Counted from the first letter of the stretch, positions 1-7,978 are shown. The stretch is DNA of 26,171 bases from Acidobacteriaceae bacterium UBA1307 (GCA_002307235.1 DBTV01000015.1:35887-62057), one strand, 5' to 3'. Numbers and translations: made by a program. The notes: generated by a model not told the origin, from the letters alone.

Positions 1-575
1 CCGGTCGGCTCGTCGGCCAGAATGATCGACGGATTGTTGACCAGTGCGCGGGCAATTGCCACGCGTTGCCGTTGGCCACCCGACAGCTCGTTCGGCTTGT
101 GGAGAATGCGCGAGCCGAGGCCGACGTTGACCAGCGCCTGCTTGGCCCGCTCCAGCCGCTCGGCCGCCGGCGTGCCGTTGTAGATCATCGGCAGCTCGAC
201 GTTGTGCAGGGAACTGGCGCGCGAGAGCAGATTGAAGGTCTGGAAGACGAAGCCGATCTCTTTGTTGCGAATGCGCGCGAGCTGATCGTCGTCCAGCTCG
301 CTCACCTTTTGGCCGTTGAGCCAATAGGTGCCCTGCGAGGGCGTATCGAGGCAGCCGATCAGGTTCATCAGTGTCGATTTACCCGAGCCCGACGGACCCA
401 TGATCGCCACGTATTCGTTGTGTTTGATGCGCACTGAGACGCCGCGCAGCGCATGCACCTGCTGTTCCAGGCCCATGTCGTAGGTGCGCCACAGATTGTC
501 GACGACAATCACTTCATCATCGGCCGGGCCTACCGGCCGTCTCGTCTGCTCTGTTACTGCTTCATTGACTGCCAT
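1..575 (-). CDS. ABC transporter ATP-binding protein, MacB/LolD type (3' end outside window)
   Basis: The ATPase subunit of an ABC exporter of the MacB/LolD (lipoprotein/macrolide export) class, which couples ATP hydrolysis to an FtsX-like permease in the inner membrane. The visible 191 residues contain Walker A (GPSGSGKST, about residues 60-68), a Q-loop (FQTFNLL, about 111-117), the ABC signature (LSGGQRQ, 164-170) and Walker B (IILADEPT, 184-191). The coding region runs off the left edge just after Walker B, so the D- and H-loops and the C-terminus are unseen. The start is an ATG at 575 preceded by a purine-rich GAAGGAAGAG. It lies downstream of a periplasmic adaptor gene on the same strand, the usual macA-ATPase order; a permease is expected beyond the edge. 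The substrate cannot be told from sequence. Confidence 0.93.
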   Translation of the reverse strand, partial: MAVNEAVTEQTRRPVGPADDEVIVVDNLWRTYDMGLEQQVHALRGVSVRIKHNEYVAIMGPSGSGKSTLMNLIGCLDTPSQGTYWLNGQKVSELDDDQLARIRNKEIGFVFQTFNLLSRASSLHNVELPMIYNGTPAAERLERAKQALVNVGLGSRILHKPNELSGGQRQRVAIARALVNNPSIILADEPT

Positions 576-607
576 CGATTTCTCTTCCTTCTCTGGGGGG
601 CGACCGA

Positions 608-763
608 GGGACGTAGGGACTAGGGACTGAAAACTGGAAACTGAAGATTGGGGATCAGGCCCCCTGCCCCGTGTCATCTTAGTCTCTGTTTCGCATATTC
701 CCTAGTTTCTTGCGTCCTTGCTCCCCGGCCCTTTGGTCCCTGGTCCCTTAGCCCTTAGTCCCT
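608..763. repeat. Degenerate heptanucleotide repeat array with inverted halves
   Basis: The gap between the adaptor and ATPase genes is built of 7-nt units. The left part reads GGGACTA, GGGACTG, AAAACTG, GAAACTG, AAGATTG, GGGATCA. The right part (about 733-763) has the complementary units TGGTCCC, TGGTCCC, TTAGCCC, TTAGTCC, so the two halves could fold on each other. A 15-nt stretch, GGACGTAGGGACTAG (609-623), recurs exactly at 18750-18764. The array is noncoding and has no recognised function. It resembles the short tandemly repeated heptamers known from cyanobacterial intergenic regions, but relatedness is not implied. Confidence 0.7.
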
Positions 764-767
764 GTTA

Positions 768-2138
768 TTACGATCCGCTCGAATTCAGTTCGATCTTGCG
801 CGTGTCTTCCTTGAGCAGGGAACCGTCCTTGAGCGCGCGTAGCGTCTTGTAGGGGCCGGTCACGATCTGCTGTCCTTCATTGAGGCCGGCGACAACCTCG
901 ATGTCAGTGGCGCCGGTGATGCCCGTCGTTACCGGCACGAACTTGGCGCGCAGGTGGCCCTTGGCGTCCTTGTTGACCGCGAAGACGCCCTGCACCGGGT
1001 TGGATTTGCTCGTGGCAGCCTGCACGCCGCCCTTGCCCTTGTCGTTGGTCGTGTTGGGGTCGTAGAGGGTCAGTGCCTGGATGGGCAACGAGAGAATGCT
1101 GTTCTTGTGTGCCGTGGTCACCTTCGCCGTGCACGACAGGCCCGGGCGCAGCGCGTCGTTCGGTCCGTCGAGTGTCACGATGACCTTGAAGTCCTTGGCC
1201 TCTTCGGTGCCAGTGGTCGACTGCGAGGTGGCGATGCCGGTCGAGCGCAGCAGTGCCTGATCGCCGACCAGCGTCACGTGGCCCTTGAAGACCTTGCCGG
1301 GCAGCGCGTCGACGGTGACATCGGCGGACTGGCCGATCTTGATGTTGATGATGTCGGTCTCGTCCACCTTGACCTCGGCGGTGACCACGCTCATGTCGGC
1401 CAGCGTCATAAAGGTCGATCCGGCGGTGTTCTGGATGCCCTCGACCACGGTTTCGCCCTCGCGCACCGGCTCGTTGGTCACCACGCCGTCAAAGGGGGCC
1501 GTGGCCACCGTGCGGTCCAGCAGATCCTGGTTGTAGCGCAGGGTCGCCTTCTGCGTGTTCACCTTGGCTCGCGCCGAATCGGTCTGCGCCTTGGCCTGGT
1601 GATACTGTGCCTCGGCCTGATTCACGCTGGCCACGTCGGTGGCGAAGGCGGCCTTCTTCGAGTCGTAGTCCTGCCGGGAGAGGATTCCGGCCTTGAACAG
1701 GGCCTGTGCGCGTTCCCAGTCCAGGTGCTTCTGCTCGAGATCGGCCTTGGCGTGCTCCAGGTTGGCTTCCTGCGTCTTTTCGTTGGCCACATAGCTGGCC
1801 ACGTCGGTGTGCGCGGCGGTGATGTTGGCTTTTTGGCCGGAGACGTTGGCCTGCTGCTGCACGTTTTCGACCGTCGCCACCACCTGGCCCTTCTTGACGT
1901 GGTCGCCCTCATGCACATACAGGTGGGTGACGCGCCCCATGGCCGTTGCGCCCAGATTGGCGTAGGTCTTTGGCTTGATCTGTCCGGTGCCGCTGACCAC
2001 TGTCGAAAGCTCCTGGCGAGCGACCTTCGCGGTCAGCACCTTCGTATAGCCGGACTGCTGTTTGACGATCATGAACGTCACAAGTCCGGCCGCGACCACA
2101 ACTCCGCCGGAGATCAGGAGAATTTTCTTCATCTTCAT
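768..2138 (-). CDS. Efflux periplasmic adaptor protein, MacA/HlyD (RND-type membrane fusion) family
   Basis: A periplasmic adaptor linking an inner-membrane ABC exporter to an outer-membrane channel. After a short basic N-terminus (MKMKK) there is one hydrophobic segment of about 20 residues, serving as a signal anchor. A lipoyl-like half domain (GRVTHLYVHEGDHVKKGQVV) follows, then an Ala/Gln/Lys-rich coiled-coil hairpin of about 110 residues. The second lipoyl half (APFDGVVTNEPVREGETV) and beta-barrel/membrane-proximal domains complete it. This is the MacA order and a normal length (456 aa). An in-frame ATG at 2159 would add seven residues. The start at 2138 was preferred because AGGGAG lies upstream and the signal sequence begins cleanly, but this is not certain. 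It is probably co-transcribed with the ATPase gene downstream, despite the 192-nt repeat-filled gap. Confidence 0.92.
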   Translation of the reverse strand: MKMKKILLISGGVVVAAGLVTFMIVKQQSGYTKVLTAKVARQELSTVVSGTGQIKPKTYANLGATAMGRVTHLYVHEGDHVKKGQVVATVENVQQQANVSGQKANITAAHTDVASYVANEKTQEANLEHAKADLEQKHLDWERAQALFKAGILSRQDYDSKKAAFATDVASVNQAEAQYHQAKAQTDSARAKVNTQKATLRYNQDLLDRTVATAPFDGVVTNEPVREGETVVEGIQNTAGSTFMTLADMSVVTAEVKVDETDIINIKIGQSADVTVDALPGKVFKGHVTLVGDQALLRSTGIATSQSTTGTEEAKDFKVIVTLDGPNDALRPGLSCTAKVTTAHKNSILSLPIQALTLYDPNTTNDKGKGGVQAATSKSNPVQGVFAVNKDAKGHLRAKFVPVTTGITGATDIEVVAGLNEGQQIVTGPYKTLRALKDGSLLKEDTRKIELNSSGS

Positions 2139-2486
2139 AGGACGAGCGTGCTCCCTCATCGGTCTTTTTCCAGTGTACGCAATCTCTTCGCGGATAGTTC
2201 CCGGCCGGGTGATGTGGGCGGAAACCTGCCGATGAGCCGACGGTCTGGTTCTGACGGACTTTGGCAGAAATAGGGTTCAGGGCGTATCTTTTTCGATTGT
2301 CGGCCAAGTCGCGGCCGCCGTCGAGATAAATTTCCGCGAGTGCAGGTTTTTAAGGAAGTTAGCGGCTTTTACCTCACCTTTCCATCCCCTCCGCGTCCAA
2401 GCGGCAAGGCTCAGAGTGTCGCAGCGGTTGCTCGGTCCGTTTTCGACCCGTAAAATAGTGGTTCGCAGGAGTTTTCAAAAAGGCTA
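2139..2486. other. Divergent intergenic region
   Basis: This is the noncoding region between the adaptor gene (minus) and the GWxTD gene (plus). It carries a candidate plus-strand promoter at 2428-2456. No convincing promoter, operator or RNA structure was seen for the minus-strand gene. Confidence 0.5.
2428..2456 (+). promoter_or_regulatory. Candidate sigma70-type promoter for the GWxTD gene
   Basis: A -35-like TTGCTC (2428-2433) is separated by exactly 17 bp from a -10-like TAAAAT (2451-2456). Transcription would begin near 2463, about 24 nt before the ATG. The -10 is good and the -35 matches mainly in TTG. The call rests on spacing and position. Confidence 0.45.
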
Positions 2487-4241
2487 ATGATGCTCAACGG
2501 ACGCAAGATCGTTTTCGCAGCGCTGGGTAGTGGGCTGGTTTTGGTTCCGGCTCTTATGCAGCGGTCGGTGGCGCTGGCTCAGTCTCAGCCGCAGGCCCAA
2601 CAGCAGAGCAACGGCACCACCACGGAGTCGAACGACCAGAACTTCGATCCCCGTAAGCGCCAGCGCGGTCCCAAGGAACGTTACAAGGCGCAGAAGGAAT
2701 TGCGTCAGGAGTTGAAGGGCACCTACAAGACCTGGCTCAATCAGGACGCCTCGTACATCATCAGCGATGAGGAGCGCAAGGCATTCTCGCACCTGTCGAA
2801 TGATGAGGAGCGCGATGCCTTCATCGAAGCCTTCTGGCAGCGCCGCAATCCCAATCCCGACTCGCCCGAAAACGAGTTTCGTGAAGAACACTATCGCCGC
2901 ATTCAGTACGCCAACGAGCACTATGCCGCTGGCAAGCCGGGTTGGAAGACGGATCGCGGCCGCATCTACATCTCCTGGGGCAAGCCTGACAACATTGACT
3001 CGCATCCCTCGGGCGGCACCTACGAGCGCACCCCCGAAGAGGGCGGCGGCTCCACGTCGACCTTTCCCTTCGAGGTCTGGCACTATCGCTATCTTGAGGG
3101 CGTCGGCGAAAACGTCGATATCGAGTTCGTCGATACCTGCCAGTGCGGCGACTATCACTTCACCATTGATCGTAGCGAGAAGGATGCCCTGCTTCATGTT
3201 CCCGGCGCTGGCCTGACCCAGTACGAGGAGATGAACCACAAGGACAAGAGCGAGCGCTTCAAGGGCAATGGCCTTGAGAATCTCGGCGGCGGTCCCATGG
3301 GCGACTACGCGGCGGGCAAGGAGTTCGATCGCATCGAGCTCGCGGCCAAGCTCTTCGCGCCGCCTCCGGTCAAGTTCAAGGATCTTGAAGCCTTCGTCAC
3401 CGAGCACAAGGTGCTGACCGGCCCCATCTTCCCCTTTGACGTGCGCACTGACTACGTCAAGGTGACCGAGAATATGGACACCGTGCCGATCACCGTGCAG
3501 TTGAAGATGCGCGACATCACCTTTGTGACCAAGGACGGCGTCTCGAAGGGCGTTGTCAACATTCTCGGCAAGGTCACCACGTTGGCTCACAAGACCGTGC
3601 AGACCTTCGAGGATACCGTCGAGGTCAGCCAGCCGGCCGAGCTGCTTGAGAAGGTCCGCGACCAGCAGCGTGTCTACTGGAAGGCGCTGCCGTTGACGCC
3701 GGGTCTCTATCGACTCGATATCGCCATCAAGGATGTCAACAACCCCGACCACATCGGCATCTATGGCCGTGGCATCGAGGTTCCGACCTTCCACGATGAA
3801 AAGCTGGGCACCTCGTCGCTGATTCTCGCCGACCAGATGCGCACCGTTTCCTCGCGCGAAATCGGCAACGGCAACTTCATTCTCGGCAACACCTTTGTCC
3901 GCCCCCGCGTCAGCGATACGCCTGCCGCGCCGGTCAAATTCAAACGCACCCAGGACTTCAATTTCTGGATGCAGGTCTACAACCTCGGCATCGACGAGGC
4001 CACCAAGAGCAATCAGGCGATGGTGACCTATCAGATCCTCGACGCTGGCTCCGGTGCCGTCCTGTTCGAAAAGCAGGTCAGCTCGAAGGATCTCGGCGAG
4101 GAGCACAGCGACCAGTTGACCGTGGCCAAAAACCTGCCCATCGCGGGTCTGCAGCCCGGAAAATACAAGGTGTCGATCAAGGTGAACGACGCAATCTCAA
4201 AACAAGAGATTGCGCAATCGGCCCCCTTTGTCGTGGAATAA
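2487..4241 (+). CDS. GWxTD domain-containing exported protein
   Basis: The GWxTD family is common in Acidobacteriota; its molecular function is not established. The 584-aa product begins with a signal peptide (hydrophobic stretch from about residue 8, plausible cleavage after SVALA near residue 31). A Gln/Asn-rich linker follows, then the conserved domain: TWLNQDASYII (82-92), FWQRRNPNPD (116-125) and the eponymous GWKTD at 152-156, followed by RGRIYISWGKPD. The remaining 400 residues look beta-rich and end in an Ig-like region (LPIAGLQPGKYKVSIKVND). The start is the first of two tandem ATGs, with AAAAAGG just upstream. A strong terminator follows. The next gene encodes an outer-membrane protein, so a periplasmic or envelope role is likely but inferred. 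Confidence 0.88.
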   Translation: MMLNGRKIVFAALGSGLVLVPALMQRSVALAQSQPQAQQQSNGTTTESNDQNFDPRKRQRGPKERYKAQKELRQELKGTYKTWLNQDASYIISDEERKAFSHLSNDEERDAFIEAFWQRRNPNPDSPENEFREEHYRRIQYANEHYAAGKPGWKTDRGRIYISWGKPDNIDSHPSGGTYERTPEEGGGSTSTFPFEVWHYRYLEGVGENVDIEFVDTCQCGDYHFTIDRSEKDALLHVPGAGLTQYEEMNHKDKSERFKGNGLENLGGGPMGDYAAGKEFDRIELAAKLFAPPPVKFKDLEAFVTEHKVLTGPIFPFDVRTDYVKVTENMDTVPITVQLKMRDITFVTKDGVSKGVVNILGKVTTLAHKTVQTFEDTVEVSQPAELLEKVRDQQRVYWKALPLTPGLYRLDIAIKDVNNPDHIGIYGRGIEVPTFHDEKLGTSSLILADQMRTVSSREIGNGNFILGNTFVRPRVSDTPAAPVKFKRTQDFNFWMQVYNLGIDEATKSNQAMVTYQILDAGSGAVLFEKQVSSKDLGEEHSDQLTVAKNLPIAGLQPGKYKVSIKVNDAISKQEIAQSAPFVVE

Positions 4242-4251
4242 TAAGTGAACC

Positions 4252-4307
4252 TCCGCGCGGTGCGTAGCCTGACCTCAAGAGTCGGCACCCCGCGCGGAAC
4301 TACTTTT
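4252..4307 (+). terminator. Rho-independent terminator after the GWxTD gene
   Basis: TCCGCGCGG (4252-4260) pairs with CCGCGCGGA (4290-4298). TGC/GCA extends the stem inward past a 2-nt bulge. The stem is followed by ACTACTTTTT (to 4307). Confidence 0.7.
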
Positions 4308-4350
4308 TGAGTTTCCCTTTGGCCAGGGTGACGCCGGATCACATGAGACA

Positions 4351-5988
4351 GTGAGAAAGCGCAGAACCCATCTCGTCGGATTTGCCATGCTGCTGGTGCT
4401 GGCATGTGCCTCGCTGTGCCTGGCTGCACCGGCCTCTCTGTCGGGCGTCGTCCGCAACGTGGCTGGCGAGCCGCAGATGGGCGCCGAGGTTGAGCTGCTT
4501 CGCGCCGACCTCAGCGTGGTGGCCATGGCCATGACCGACAGCCACGGTCGCTACGAGTTTGCCTCCGTGCAGCCCGGCCGCTATTCGATCAAGGCCGTCT
4601 GCCATTCCTTTTTGCCCACTCTGCGTGAAAACCTGCGCGTGCGCACCGGTTCGGTCGTCAACCTGACCATGAGCACGCTCTACGAGGCTATGCAGTGGCT
4701 GCCCACCGAGCCGCGCAAGGCCGATGCGCAAAGCGACGACTGGGCCTGGACCCTGCGCACGGCCGCCAACCGGCCGCTTTTGCGCTGGCTTGAAGACGGC
4801 CCGCTGGTCGTCGTCGACGGCGGCAGGGGATCGCGCAAGCTCAAGGCGCGCCTGGTTGCCTCCGGGCAGGACGGCAGCTTTGGCGAAAGCGGCGAACGTT
4901 TTTCGGCCACGGTTGAAGACACGCCCACCGGAAGCCGCGAACTGCTGGCCCGCGTCGACTTTGCGCCCGGCTCCGATGCCGGCATGGAGTCGATGCTCGG
5001 CTTCCGTCAGGAGCTTGGCTACGTCGGTGCCGTGCAGTCGCTGGCCACCGTCTCTGTCCATCCCGAAATCTCCGGTCCCTCCGGCGCGGGCCTCGCCATG
5101 GCTGCGATGCGCAACGAAGAGACCATACAACTCGGCGACCTCGCCACCATCAACGCGGGTGCCACGGCCGTGCTGGCCCGCATGCAGGGCTCCGGCACCG
5201 CGCGCGCCACCTTGCCCTCGCTCGAGATTCGCTGGTCGAATGGCGGCACGCAGGCGCTGCGCTACCGGCTCGCCTCCCAGCTTGCTGGCGGCGAAAACGG
5301 CATGAATCTGCCGCGCCTTGCCCTGCGCAACAATCGCCTCGCTGTTGAGCACGGCCTTCATCAGGAATTTGGCTGGGAGCGTACCACCGAGAGCTCCGGC
5401 CTCCGCGTTGCCATCTTTGCCGACCGGCTTGAGAATCCGATTCTCGAGGCCTCTGGTGCCGATGCCGATGGCGGGCTTGTCGACTCCGTCAGCGGCCTTG
5501 CCCGCTATACCGGTGAGAACTTCTCAACCACCGGCGTCGAGGCCAGCTTCGAGCATCAGCTCAAGGGCGGAAATCGTGTCCGGCTCAGCTATGCCAATGG
5601 CGATGCTCTGGTGATGAGCATGCAGCAGCGGGCGTCCAGTGCGGAGCAGATCGCTCTGGCAGCCCGCCCGCATCGCACCCAGACCTACGCGCTTACCCTC
5701 TCCGGCACCCTGGAGGGCTCGGGCACCCGCTGGCGCGCCAGTTACCGCTGGCAGCCGGATGACGCCGTTACCGCCGTCGCTCCCTATGCGCTCAACGCCG
5801 CCAGCCCCTATCTGAATCTGCACCTGCGGCAGCCGGTTCGCCTCGGCTCCACCAGCTTCGAGGCCCTGTTTGACATGCAGAACCTGCTCGCCCAGGGCTA
5901 CCGGCCCTATCTGATGACCGACGGCTCTCTGCTGCTCTTCGCTCAGGGCCAACGTGCGGTCCGCGCCGGGCTTGCCTTCAACTTCTAG
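4351..5988 (+). CDS. Outer-membrane beta-barrel protein with N-terminal carboxypeptidase-regulatory-like domain (TonB-dependent-receptor-like)
   Basis: A probable outer-membrane protein of 545 aa. The GTG start gives a classic signal peptide (MRKRR, then a hydrophobic stretch ending LCLAAP near residue 27). The nearby upstream ATG is closed by TGA after three codons, which supports GTG. Residues about 28-110 form a CarboxypepD_reg/Cna-B-like domain (SGVVRNVAGEPQMGAEVELL...TDSHGRYEFASVQPGRYSI). The rest has the alternating polar/hydrophobic pattern of beta-strands and ends in Phe (RAGLAFNF), the usual C-terminal signal of outer-membrane barrels. It is short for a TonB-dependent receptor and no plug domain or TonB box was recognised, so ligand uptake is unproven. 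It follows the GWxTD gene on the same strand, but a terminator separates them. Confidence 0.75.
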   Translation: MRKRRTHLVGFAMLLVLACASLCLAAPASLSGVVRNVAGEPQMGAEVELLRADLSVVAMAMTDSHGRYEFASVQPGRYSIKAVCHSFLPTLRENLRVRTGSVVNLTMSTLYEAMQWLPTEPRKADAQSDDWAWTLRTAANRPLLRWLEDGPLVVVDGGRGSRKLKARLVASGQDGSFGESGERFSATVEDTPTGSRELLARVDFAPGSDAGMESMLGFRQELGYVGAVQSLATVSVHPEISGPSGAGLAMAAMRNEETIQLGDLATINAGATAVLARMQGSGTARATLPSLEIRWSNGGTQALRYRLASQLAGGENGMNLPRLALRNNRLAVEHGLHQEFGWERTTESSGLRVAIFADRLENPILEASGADADGGLVDSVSGLARYTGENFSTTGVEASFEHQLKGGNRVRLSYANGDALVMSMQQRASSAEQIALAARPHRTQTYALTLSGTLEGSGTRWRASYRWQPDDAVTAVAPYALNAASPYLNLHLRQPVRLGSTSFEALFDMQNLLAQGYRPYLMTDGSLLLFAQGQRAVRAGLAFNF

Positions 5989-6053
5989 TCCCCTCCTTAC
6001 TGCCAGACTCTCTACTACGGACACGGCTCATTGAGAAAGCTCCGGCAGCACTG

Positions 6054-6093
6054 GCCTTTGCAGGGCACGACGTGAGTCGTGCCCTGCAAAGGC
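6054..6093. repeat. Perfect 18-bp inverted repeat with GTGA loop
   Basis: GCCTTTGCAGGGCACGAC (6054-6071) and its exact complement (6076-6093) flank the loop GTGA, a GNRA tetraloop if transcribed from the plus strand. No T-run follows, so it is not a standard intrinsic terminator. It looks like a REP-type palindromic element or an RNA 3'-end stabiliser. Confidence 0.75.
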
Positions 6094-6256
6094 AGATGAT
6101 CTGGTCGAGGTTTAAGTCTGCGCCGGAGCCACGGGGTATTGATTTTTTATAATTAGCATGTCGGCCAATTATCCTCGACCGTTTTTGGCTTTTCTTCGGT
6201 CTGCTTTTTCAAAGCTTTGCGGATCTTCCTCACGCGCAAAAGCGCAAAAAAACAAT

Positions 6257-6286
6257 AAAAAGCCCGGCCGTGAGGCCGGGCTTTTT
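6257..6286 (-). terminator. Bidirectional Rho-independent terminator at the end of rpsP-khpA-rimM
   Basis: The sequence is A5, then GCCCGGCC, loop GTGA, GGCCGGGC, then T5. The 8-bp GC stem extends through A/T pairs to 13 bp. The A5 gives a T-run on the minus strand, 32 nt beyond the rimM stop. The T5 lets the same element stop plus-strand transcripts. Confidence 0.9.
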
Positions 6287-6317
6287 GGGGGGATGAGCTG
6301 CGGGTTGAACGGGTTTG

Positions 6318-6941
6318 TTAAAGGTTGATGTCCACAAGGCCTTCCGGCAGCGCCATTTCGACGCGCCGCGCGGCCAAATCAAGGCGGCGCAGATAGCTCT
6401 TGGCGAAGGGTACAAGCACTTCGCCGCCCGGACCATTGAGCACAAGAATAGGCGCTGAACCCGTGGAGCGGTCTACGTCGCCAATCGTGCCGATCAATAC
6501 TGGCTCTGCTCCAGCCACATCGACGAGCTCGCAGCCGATCAGGTCGCCGACATACGCCTCGTCTTCTGACAGAGGCACCCGTTCGACGCTAGGTATGGCT
6601 ACGACGAGCCCGGCCAGCGCCTCGGCGGCCGTGATCGAATCCACGCCGTCGAAGTGCAGCACGATGCCGCCCTTGTGAAGCCAATGTGTTTTGAGCGTAA
6701 CCGGACGCGGATTCTCAGCAGCCTGCGTGCGCAGTCCTGATCCGGAGACCTCATCGGGCAAGAGCCAGAGCTTTTTTCGCTCGGCGAATTTTTCAGGAAA
6801 GTCGGTAAGAAGTTCAGCGAAGATCTCGCCCTTGCGCCCTTGCGGTTTGCGGAGGCGAGCAAGCCATGCCCATGATGCGAGCCGATCTAACGTGGCCCTG
6901 TCCGGCAACTGCTCTGCGCCGGATTGCTGATGATTATCCAT
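6318..6941 (-). CDS. rimM: Ribosome maturation factor RimM
   Basis: RimM binds ribosomal protein S19 and assists 30S head assembly and 16S rRNA processing. The 207-aa product has the N-terminal RimM domain (LARLRKPQGRKGEIFAELL, about residues 27-45, equivalent to the usual G-x-x-GLRGEV region). A C-terminal PRC-barrel follows (about 125-207: YVGDLIGCEL, VLVPFAKSYL, and the closing LPEGLVDINL). Length is slightly above average because of a 20-residue N-terminal extension. Its ATG abuts the khpA stop codon directly (TAA-ATG), indicating translational coupling. A terminator follows at once, so trmD and rplS, which commonly come next in bacteria, are not in this operon. Confidence 0.93.
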   Translation of the reverse strand: MDNHQQSGAEQLPDRATLDRLASWAWLARLRKPQGRKGEIFAELLTDFPEKFAERKKLWLLPDEVSGSGLRTQAAENPRPVTLKTHWLHKGGIVLHFDGVDSITAAEALAGLVVAIPSVERVPLSEDEAYVGDLIGCELVDVAGAEPVLIGTIGDVDRSTGSAPILVLNGPGGEVLVPFAKSYLRRLDLAARRVEMALPEGLVDINL

Positions 6942-7220
6942 TTACTCGGCTTTGTCGTTGTGATCCTCTTCGAGGATGTCCAGCGTGTAACGATGATGCA
7001 GCTTCATGCTGACAGCACCGAGGATGGTACGCACCGAGCGGGCCGTGCGTCCCTGTTTGCCGATGACCTTGCCGACATCCTGAGGTGCGACGCGAAGACG
7101 GAGTACCGTGTTCTCGTCTTTGTTGACGGACTCGACTTCGACGGCTGTGGGGTCGTCTACCAGGGCTCGCGCAATTTCGCGAACCAGTTCATCGACTGCG
7201 ATCATATCAATTTGGGTCAT
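6942..7220 (-). CDS. khpA: KH domain RNA-binding protein KhpA (YlqC/UPF0109 family)
   Basis: A small single-KH-domain RNA-binding protein of 92 aa. In other bacteria KhpA partners KhpB/Jag and binds many transcripts. The KH signature GKVIGKQGRTARSVRTIL contains the GxxG loop (G-K-Q-G) that contacts RNA. The start at 7220 (MTQIDMIAVDELV) was chosen because it matches the family N-terminus and has AGGGG about 10 nt upstream; the frame stays open upstream but has no family-like sequence. It sits between rpsP and rimM, its usual place. Confidence 0.92.
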   Translation of the reverse strand: MTQIDMIAVDELVREIARALVDDPTAVEVESVNKDENTVLRLRVAPQDVGKVIGKQGRTARSVRTILGAVSMKLHHRYTLDILEEDHNDKAE

Positions 7221-7325
7221 GCCATTTGCCCCTGACTTACAACGTGGGATACGTTTCAATTTGGGCAACATCATCCCGTTCGCGAATAGTACCAAAAAAG
7301 GACATCATCGCAAGGAATTTCTGTG

Positions 7326-7343
7326 AGGGGCCGTGAGGCCCCT
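7326..7343 (-). other. Intercistronic hairpin between rpsP and khpA
   Basis: AGGGGCC and GGCCCCT flank a 4-nt loop in the 152-nt gap between the rpsP stop and the khpA start. There is no adjacent T-run, so an mRNA-processing or attenuating hairpin is likelier than a full terminator. Confidence 0.5.
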
Positions 7344-7372
7344 GCACCAAGTTGTTCAGGGGGGTAGGGCGA

Positions 7373-7621
7373 TTAGGCTGCCGCGGGAGCCGGAGCCGGA
7401 GCGTTCTTGACCAGCTTCTCAACCGTCGTGGAAAGCTGCGCGCCGACACCACGCCAGTATGCAATGCGCTCGAGCTTCAGATTGACCGAAGCGGGCTCTG
7501 TGCGCGGGTTGTAGGTGCCGACCACCTCAATGGAGCGACCATTGCGGGCGCGATCCTTTTCAATGACGACGACTCGATAGTAGGGCTGTTTGCGGGCGCC
7601 AACGCGCGCCAGACGAATCAT
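7373..7621 (-). CDS. rpsP: 30S ribosomal protein S16
   Basis: A primary component of the 30S body, required for its assembly. The 82-aa product begins MIRLARVGARKQPYYRVVV and contains the family hallmarks DRARNGRSIEVVGTYNP and the conserved LKLERIAYWRGVGAQ. It ends in a Pro/Ala-rich tail. A GTG two codons earlier (7627) lies closer to an AAAGGA sequence and is a possible alternative start. This is the first gene of the rpsP-khpA-rimM operon. Confidence 0.95.
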   Translation of the reverse strand: MIRLARVGARKQPYYRVVVIEKDRARNGRSIEVVGTYNPRTEPASVNLKLERIAYWRGVGAQLSTTVEKLVKNAPAPAPAAA

Positions 7622-7905
7622 GACCACGGCGATTGTGTTCCTTTCGAAAAACCGATGCTGTGTTGCGTTCTTCCGGAAATCCTTCAAAGCAAAGCGGATG
7701 CGCCTAATGCCACAGCTCCTGCGAGCTGCCGCTTGACCCAACCTTCGCCTTGAGAAATGGGAGCCGTCCGTGGGGACGCCATCTCGCTCAAGACACAACT
7801 ATTAAGTATCGCTGAAACCGCGGCCGAGAGCAAGTTTCCCCGCATGGATTCTTTCGGGGGCCTGTCCCAGGAAGGCTCTTTGTCGATGTTCTCAGAAGAT
7901 AAATT

Positions 7906-7934
7906 GTTACACGCGTCGAAGGGAAAGGTGTCAA
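7906..7934 (-). promoter_or_regulatory. Sigma70-type promoter for the rpsP operon
   Basis: On the minus strand a consensus -35 TTGACA (7934-7929) is followed after exactly 17 bp by TGTAAC (7911-7906), a fair -10. Transcription would start near 7899, leaving a leader of about 280 nt before rpsP. Confidence 0.65.
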
Positions 7935-7978
7935 GTTCGTCACGGGGTTGAGCTGGAAGTTACTAAAGTGCCAGAGAA

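Larger units (their letters stand above)
5989..6317. other. Convergent intergenic region
   Basis: This noncoding stretch separates the outer-membrane protein gene from rimM. It holds a perfect 18-bp hairpin (6054-6093), an AT-rich patch with TATAAT (6148-6153) lacking a matching -35, and a bidirectional terminator (6257-6286). No open reading frame with a ribosome-binding site was found. Confidence 0.5.

Noticed and set aside
954..2273. Long open frame on the plus strand opposite the adaptor gene
   Set aside because: It is antisense to a clear MacA-family protein, has no family-like motifs and has a composition typical of reverse-strand reading in GC-rich DNA.
2484..4106. 540-codon open frame antisense to the GWxTD gene
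   Set aside because: It is a mirror of a well-supported exported protein, with no recognisable domains, start signal or promoter.
6148..6286. Possible small RNA on the plus strand, from a TATAAT at 6148 to the bidirectional terminator
   Set aside because: No -35 hexamer lies at the expected distance, and the terminator is fully explained by the convergent genes.
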